Below are positions 30,107 to 35,147 of a stretch of 35,147 nt of DNA, piece after piece. The position numbers and the translations under genes were made by a program. The notes under the pieces are model-generated. The model was not told the origin of the DNA and ran no database searches. It worked only from the letters and a program-made list of their open reading frames with translations. The stretch comes from Priapulus caudatus. Lineage: Eukaryota > Priapulida > Priapulimorpha > Priapulimorphida > Priapulidae. Where the stretch lies: positions 632,578 through 667,724 of the forward strand of contig NW_014577100.1 of assembly GCF_000485595.1 (NCBI RefSeq), written 5' to 3'. Position 1 is the first letter of the stretch, and each line of letters begins with the position of its first letter.

Positions 30107-30508
30107 ATGGATGACGCCATTTTAGCAACGTTAACAACTATTATATATAAGCTGTCATGTAGGGTCCTTCGCTGGCCGATTGTCGTCCATATTTTTTCTC
30201 GAATATTTGCTTGTATGGCGAATGCGGACATCGTAATGTTTATATATATTAGTCTTCCAGAGGAGGCTCATCCAAATTTCTACAAACTTATAACGTATTA
30301 TAATGATTTCGGCCATTTAACGCGGCTGAGATTGTGCATCAAGCCTGATCTTGCAAGTTGCTTTGTAATGCAGGGCAAACGTAATAGTTACTGTAGATGC
30401 ATGCGAACCTTCCACTGTAGTGATCTGTTTAATTGCCGACATACCGCAATGTGCATTTATCAGAATTGTGACAAAGGATACTTCTTTAGCACACGGTTTT
30501 GTATATAG
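30107..30508 (+). CDS. Uncertain 133-codon open frame, unrecognised
   Basis: ATG at 30107, stop at 30508. The product is Cys-rich in its second half (CFVMQGKRNSYCRCMRTFHC, then CRHTAMCIYQNCDKGYFF) and hydrophobic at the start. I do not recognise the family. In the second copy (about 33652-34056) the frame is broken several times, although the Cys-rich end is still readable. It could be chance open frame in non-coding sequence, a relic of a mobile element, or part of a downstream gene. Confidence 0.2.
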   Translation: MDDAILATLTTIIYKLSCRVLRWPIVVHIFSRIFACMANADIVMFIYISLPEEAHPNFYKLITYYNDFGHLTRLRLCIKPDLASCFVMQGKRNSYCRCMRTFHCSDLFNCRHTAMCIYQNCDKGYFFSTRFCI

Positions 30509-30737
30509 TTCATAGTGCTTTAGTGTGATAACGGGGCGTCGCCATTGTTGTTTCGAATGCGAAGCGTCCTTTAGGTAGAAGCGGGCAATTATGTTCATAG
30601 ACTGTTCATTTGACTGCAAATCAAACATTCCTGAAGCCTTGCTGTTAGCATTCCATCATACGCTTCCCTTCGCTTGCTGAACCGTAAATTGTGTATTTTA
30701 GCTGTGGCAAGATTGGTTTATCAGTTTCCTTGAAGTG

Positions 30738-30779
30738 CTGCTCTCTCTCTCTCTGTCTCTCTCCGCTCTCTCTGCTCTG

Positions 30780-30813
<34 letters not shown>

Positions 30814-31010
30814 GTCTCTCTCTCTCTCGGTCCGCTCTCTCTGCTCTCTCTCTCTCTCTCTCGCTCTCTTCTCTCCTCTCTCTCTCTCTCTTTCTCTCGC
30901 GCTCTCTTTCTTTGTCACTCTCTTCCCTTCTTCCCCCTCTCTCACTCGCACACTTTCTCTTCTCGTTTTCTCTTTTCTCTCTCTCTCGCTCTCGCTCTCT
31001 ATCGCCCACT
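30738..31010. repeat. CT-rich microsatellite tract in repeat D
   Basis: (CT)n with GTCT and GCTC interruptions, followed by TTCT-rich pyrimidines. The partner in copy two is 34273-34580 and is markedly shuffled. Confidence 0.9.
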
Positions 31011-31012
31011 TT

Positions 31013-31015
31013 ATG

Positions 31016-31049
<34 letters not shown>

Positions 31050-31105
31050 GATCGATCGATCTATCTATATATATATATATATCTATTTATTTATCTATCT
31101 ATCTG
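31013..31105. repeat. TATC/ATCG tetranucleotide and TA microsatellite
   Basis: Runs of TCTA, then GATC repeats, then (TA)n and TTTA. In the second copy (about 34610-34690) the tetranucleotide part is shorter. Confidence 0.9.
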
Positions 31106-31548
31106 CTTGTCAATCTGCCCACTCTCTCTCTCCCTCTTTGTTTCTATCTCTCCTCCCCTCTGTCTCTCATTCAAAAATTGAATCAAACTGCGGTATTGTT
31201 ATATATCTATAACAGCTATGTACACTGTCCCTATTGCTCTGTTGTATTTTCCGAAAATACGCGGTAACGTTTTATAGTAAGTTGGCGCAAGTTGTCTATT
31301 GTCAGTGTTGACTCTATTATCAGTTTTGACTTTAATGTATTTCCGTAATTGTGATATATCATTTTGATACCGAGGAAGTGTATAAAGACCAAGTGGTTTG
31401 TGTTTATTGAGTTAGCCTTGCTCAACGTCTCCAGTTGTTCTTTCATTGAAATTATCCGCATGATTTTGTGATATGACGAGTATTATTTTTGGTGATATCA
31501 TGTTTATGGTCTAACTCCTGTGTTGCCAGTACAGCAGTAGTTCTTTCC

Positions 31549-33317
31549 GTTGAAGTCTACAATCAATGATACGTGCCATGGCTAGCAAGGACTGCGCTCA
31601 TGATCATTCGCCCCCTTCGAATGTCCAACTGAGTAACATGCGTGTAAATAATTATTTCGAGTCTTATGTGATCCACCATCAATTTAGCAGCACATTCCCT
31701 AACGCACCCACCCGCCTGTTCAGTTGACAGAAAATTTTACTTGGCATAAATGATGAGTTCCGAACCATAGCGCCAGCTAGCGGTATTTCCGAGCTAATCT
31801 TGTGTTATATATCAGGAGTGAAACTCGATGATAAAGCGCTGCTGATTATATCGTAATTAAGTGTGTATGCCTCAGATGTGTAAATCGGCTGTATTTCGCT
31901 GTCACTGTCTTGTCAGGTCAAAGTGAGTCGTCGCCGCAAATTTTTTACAACTACGATGAGCCATGCCCGTGCATTCATTCCTTCTGTTTATTTATTCACC
32001 GCGGCAGTTTGTCGCTTATCTTCACGTGGATGCCCGCGTTCGAACAATAACTGTCAATTAAAAGTTGCGTCACTCGTTCCAGAGAAGAAATCGGACTGCC
32101 GAATTTCGAAAGTTTACCGAATCATTTGCAAAATTATCGCGTATGAGAGGCACCGGGTGGTGAGTGCGGTAACTTTTCGCGTCTGCGTTTATTTGATTCA
32201 AGGAAGCTGTCAAACATGGTCCCCGGGGATCATCACTATTGTCTAAATGTAAAATTAAAGGCGGTTGTCGCGTCATCATGTCTGCTTGTGTTGAATGCAG
32301 GTGTGGCATCTACTGCTGGGTGATCTTTCCTCATTCACTACCTGGCTGTCGAGTGTTCTAGTTGCATTCGTGTTTTCAGCATCAACAACCCTCCAATTAA
32401 CAACAAACAAACAATTACAATAAGCTTAAGTTGCGAATGCGCAGATTTTGCTCGCTGTTTGATCATGGCATCACATAGTGAGGGAGGTTGCTCTACACGC
32501 GTGCATGTGTGAATGTAGCTTGCAGTCATCGCCTGCTTGGGCTCACCACGTATGACAGCAAAGTATAACGTAAAGACAGCAATCACACGACCGCTGAAAT
32601 GTTCAAAAGATGGAGGGAAGATATCACTTGCGTATCAAATGGCAATATATTACGCGCGATCAGAGATAGTAGAGCGAATCTTGGTGGGCAGGTCTTGCAC
32701 TCTCACTGCGCTTGACTCAGCATATAAACGTGTAAGCTGTCATAGTAGTGGACATAATCCCGAGCGTTTGCTCTAACCGTATCGCTGTAACAAACCCACA
32801 TTCGCATTTGTCAAATGCGTGTATATTCACGAGTAATTATAATAACAGTGTACACACCGGTTATAATGATAATTATTATTATATAATAAAAGTTTTGCAT
32901 CATTTTGTTCATATCATTCGCGTTTTGTTCGTCTTCATTTTTGATCAGATCATCGTTTCGTTTGGCAACGTTCAAGTTATCGCGGCGTGCAAACGTGCTC
33001 ATTGTTACGCAATGTATAAACTATACCGCTAATATTAAAAATATAGTAAGACTAGATACTGTGCAATCTAGTTTTATTTATATTTTTTGGTAATATTGAA
33101 CTTGATAATAGAGGTCGCCAGTAGCTAGTATGACGTGTACATTTTGCATATACCACCTGTGCGCACCTGCTATGTTCTTTTTCCCGCCAACTGGCCGCAC
33201 GAGCGGTCGTTCGTACGGATCGATTGTAAGTAAACGTATATACGTACGTAATAACATAACACCATACCACGTCAATACTGCTCGAATACTATACAAAGAT
33301 CATATATATATATATAA
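31549..33317. other. Unique AT-rich region, no gene recognised
   Basis: About 1.77 kb between the two D repeats. No open frame over about 110 codons and none with family features. An AATAAA is present on the plus strand at 32885-32890 but is not tied to a gene. A TA run at 33302-33315 leads into the CA tract that starts the second D copy. Confidence 0.55.
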
Positions 33318-35147
33318 CACACACACACACAAAACACAGAAACAATAACATTCCGAGAACTGACAACAAAGTAGAAGTAGAAATTGCTGTCACTCGCACG
33401 TGAGTATTCGAGTGTATTTAAATGTACGCGCGGTAGGGCATTGCGCTTGTGGTGCGTCGAAGCGTGCGTTTTGCAATTTCAAAAGTGTACGGTATTATTT
33501 ACTTACTATTTGGACCTGTAAATATTACGAAGCGAGACGGTATAGTAGATACATGTAAAACTAAATCGTTGTTTTGCATGGTTGTTTGTTATATATGGAG
33601 TTTATAAGTGTGCGTCGAATTCGAATGATGTGACGATGTCGACTATCAATCAGTATGGTGATGACCCATTTTAGCAACGTTAACAACTATTATATATAAG
33701 TGTCATGTAGGGTCCTTCGCTGGCCGATTGTCGTCCATATTTTTCTCGAATATTTGCTTGTATGGCGAATGCGGACATCGTAATGTTATATATATATTAG
33801 TCTTCCAGAGGAGCTCATCCAAATTTCTACAAACTTATAACGTATTATAATGATTTCGCCATTTAACCGGCTGAGATTGTGCATCGAAACTAGATCTTCC
33901 AGTTGCTTTGTAATGCAGGGCAAACGTATAGCTAACTGTAGATCATGCGAACCTTCCACTAGTGATATTTTTAATTGCCGACATACGCAATGTGCCATTT
34001 ATCAGAATTGTGACAAAGGATACTTCTTTACACACGGTTTTGTATATAGTTCATAGTGCTTTAGTGTGATAACGGGGCGTCGCCATTGTTGTTTTCGAAT
34101 GCGAAAGCGTCTTTAGGTAGAAGCGGCAATTATGTTCATAGACGGTTCATTTGACTGCAAATCAAACATTCCCTGAAGCCTTTGCTTAGCATTCCATCAT
34201 ACCTTCCTCCTTCGCTGAACTGTAAATTGTGTATTTACTGTGCAAGATTGGTTTATCAGTTTCCTTGAAGTGCTGCTCTCTCTCTCTCTCTCTGTCTCTC
34301 TCCGCTCTCTCATGCTCTCTCCTCCGTGCGTGTCTCTCAAGTCATCTCAATACCTCTCTCCCTCCTCTGGACCCGATATCCGCTCTCTCGTGCAGCTCTC
34401 TCTCTCCTCTCTCGCACCGGAGGCTCCCTCTCTCTCTCCTCGTTTCTCGTTCTCTCTCGATCGCTCTCATCTTTCTTTGTCACTCTCTTCCCTTACTTCC
34501 CATTCTCTCACCTCGCGACACTTTTCTCTCCCGCTCGTTTTCTCTTTTCTTCTTTCGCTACTCTCGCTCTCGTATATCGCCCAACTTTCTATGTCATATC
34601 TTAATTCTATGTATCTATCACTATCTAATCCAAATCGATCGATCGGATCTATCTATATATATATATATATAATATCATTTATTATCTACCTATTCTGCTT
34701 GTCAATCTGCCCACTCTCTCTCTCTCCCTCTTGTTTCTATCTCTCCTCCCCTCTGTTCTCTCATCAAACAAATTGATTCCAAACTGAGCGGTATTGTTAA
34801 TAATACTCTAACAGGCTATGTACACTGTCCCTATTGCTCTGTTGTATTTTCCGAAAAATACGCGGTAACGTTTTATAGTAAGTTGCGCAAGTTGTCTATT
34901 GTCAGTGTTGACTCATAATTATCAGTTTTGACTTTAATGTATTTCCGTAATTGTGATATATCATTTTGATACGAGAAGTGTATATAGACCAAGTGGTTGT
35001 GTTTATTGAGTTAGCCTGCTCAACGTCCCCAGTTGTTCTTTCATTGAAATTATCCCGCATGATGTTTGTGATATGACGAGTATTATTTTTTGGTGATATC
35101 ATGTTTTATTGGTCTACTCCTGTGTTGCAGTACAGCAGTAGTCTATT
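33318..35147. repeat. Direct repeat D, second copy (runs to window end)
   Basis: Starts in a CA run joined directly to a TA run and follows 29770-31548 to the window edge, with frequent one-base indels and a disturbed CT tract. Markers include ttccgagaactga, tgtcactcgcacgtgag and cggggcgtcgccattgttg. Confidence 0.88.

Larger units (their letters stand above)
29770..31548. repeat. Direct repeat D, first copy
   Basis: About 1.8 kb that recurs at 33318-35147 in the same orientation. It includes unique AT-rich sequence, a CT tract (30738-31010), a TATC/GATC/TA tract (31013-31105) and a downstream unique part ending cagtacagcagtag. Differences between copies are mostly one-base indels. Confidence 0.88.

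Overview
The window is eukaryotic, almost certainly arthropod, genomic DNA. It contains the 3' half of one split gene for a bHLH-PAS transcription factor, embedded in long dinucleotide tracts (GT, CA, CT, GA, AT) and two minisatellites. Spliceosomal exon boundaries (polypyrimidine-AG / GT), GC-rich coding with Ala, Gly and Pro runs, and a PAS-B domain of the Trachealess/NPAS1/NPAS3 class support this. I cannot name the species. The SSR load and the TAGCGCC(C/A)(C/T)CTGT minisatellite are compatible with an insect or crustacean, but that is inference.

Gene structure is on the plus strand. Exon a holds the end of the PAS-A region, the linker and the start of PAS-B. Exon b and exon c complete PAS-B, ending in NYVIS. 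Exon d is an acidic linker. Exon e is a low-complexity region with a basic RKRRRRR cluster, a Gly run and the motif DLESVMNRHLP. The C-terminal coding block starts near AASALLRQIY and ends WYSQGGN-stop at 28578. Phases agree from exon a through exon e: AA|A, T|TA, AG|C, G|TC. The bHLH and most of PAS-A are not in the window and would lie upstream.

The locus appears repeatedly. Copy 0 (1-1790) carries only upstream intron-type sequence. Copy 1 (5186-15043) carries exons a-e. Copy 2 (15044-22464) carries a-e and runs into 25 Ns. Copy 3 (22490-27921) carries a-c and then jumps into the C-terminal block. The identifiable junctions fall at dinucleotide tracts or low-complexity sequence. One lies inside coding exon e (15043), one at a CA tract (16308), one at the N gap, one at a TG run (27921-27936). 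Copies differ mostly by scattered one-base indels that break the frame in different places. Copies 2 and 3 also share substitutions against copy 1. The simplest reading is an under-polished long-read assembly in which reads or haplotypes of one locus were laid end to end; a true tandem segmental duplication is the alternative.

Downstream of the stop codon is a 29-30 bp minisatellite whose first unit supplies the stop codon. It is followed by AT-rich sequence, in which a 1.8 kb segment (29770-31548) is repeated at 33318-35147, again joined at a CA tract. Region 1790-5186 is unrecognised sequence with GA and CT tracts and a C-rich 31-33 bp minisatellite (3540-4620).

I found no CRISPR array, tRNA, rRNA, recognisable transposon or prokaryotic-type gene system. 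The best biological candidates for follow-up are an intronic second version of the exon a 3' end (10373-10424, reading DKLTHCEPR with a phase-compatible donor), UG-rich tracts just upstream of two PAS-exon acceptors, and the stop codon embedded in a minisatellite.
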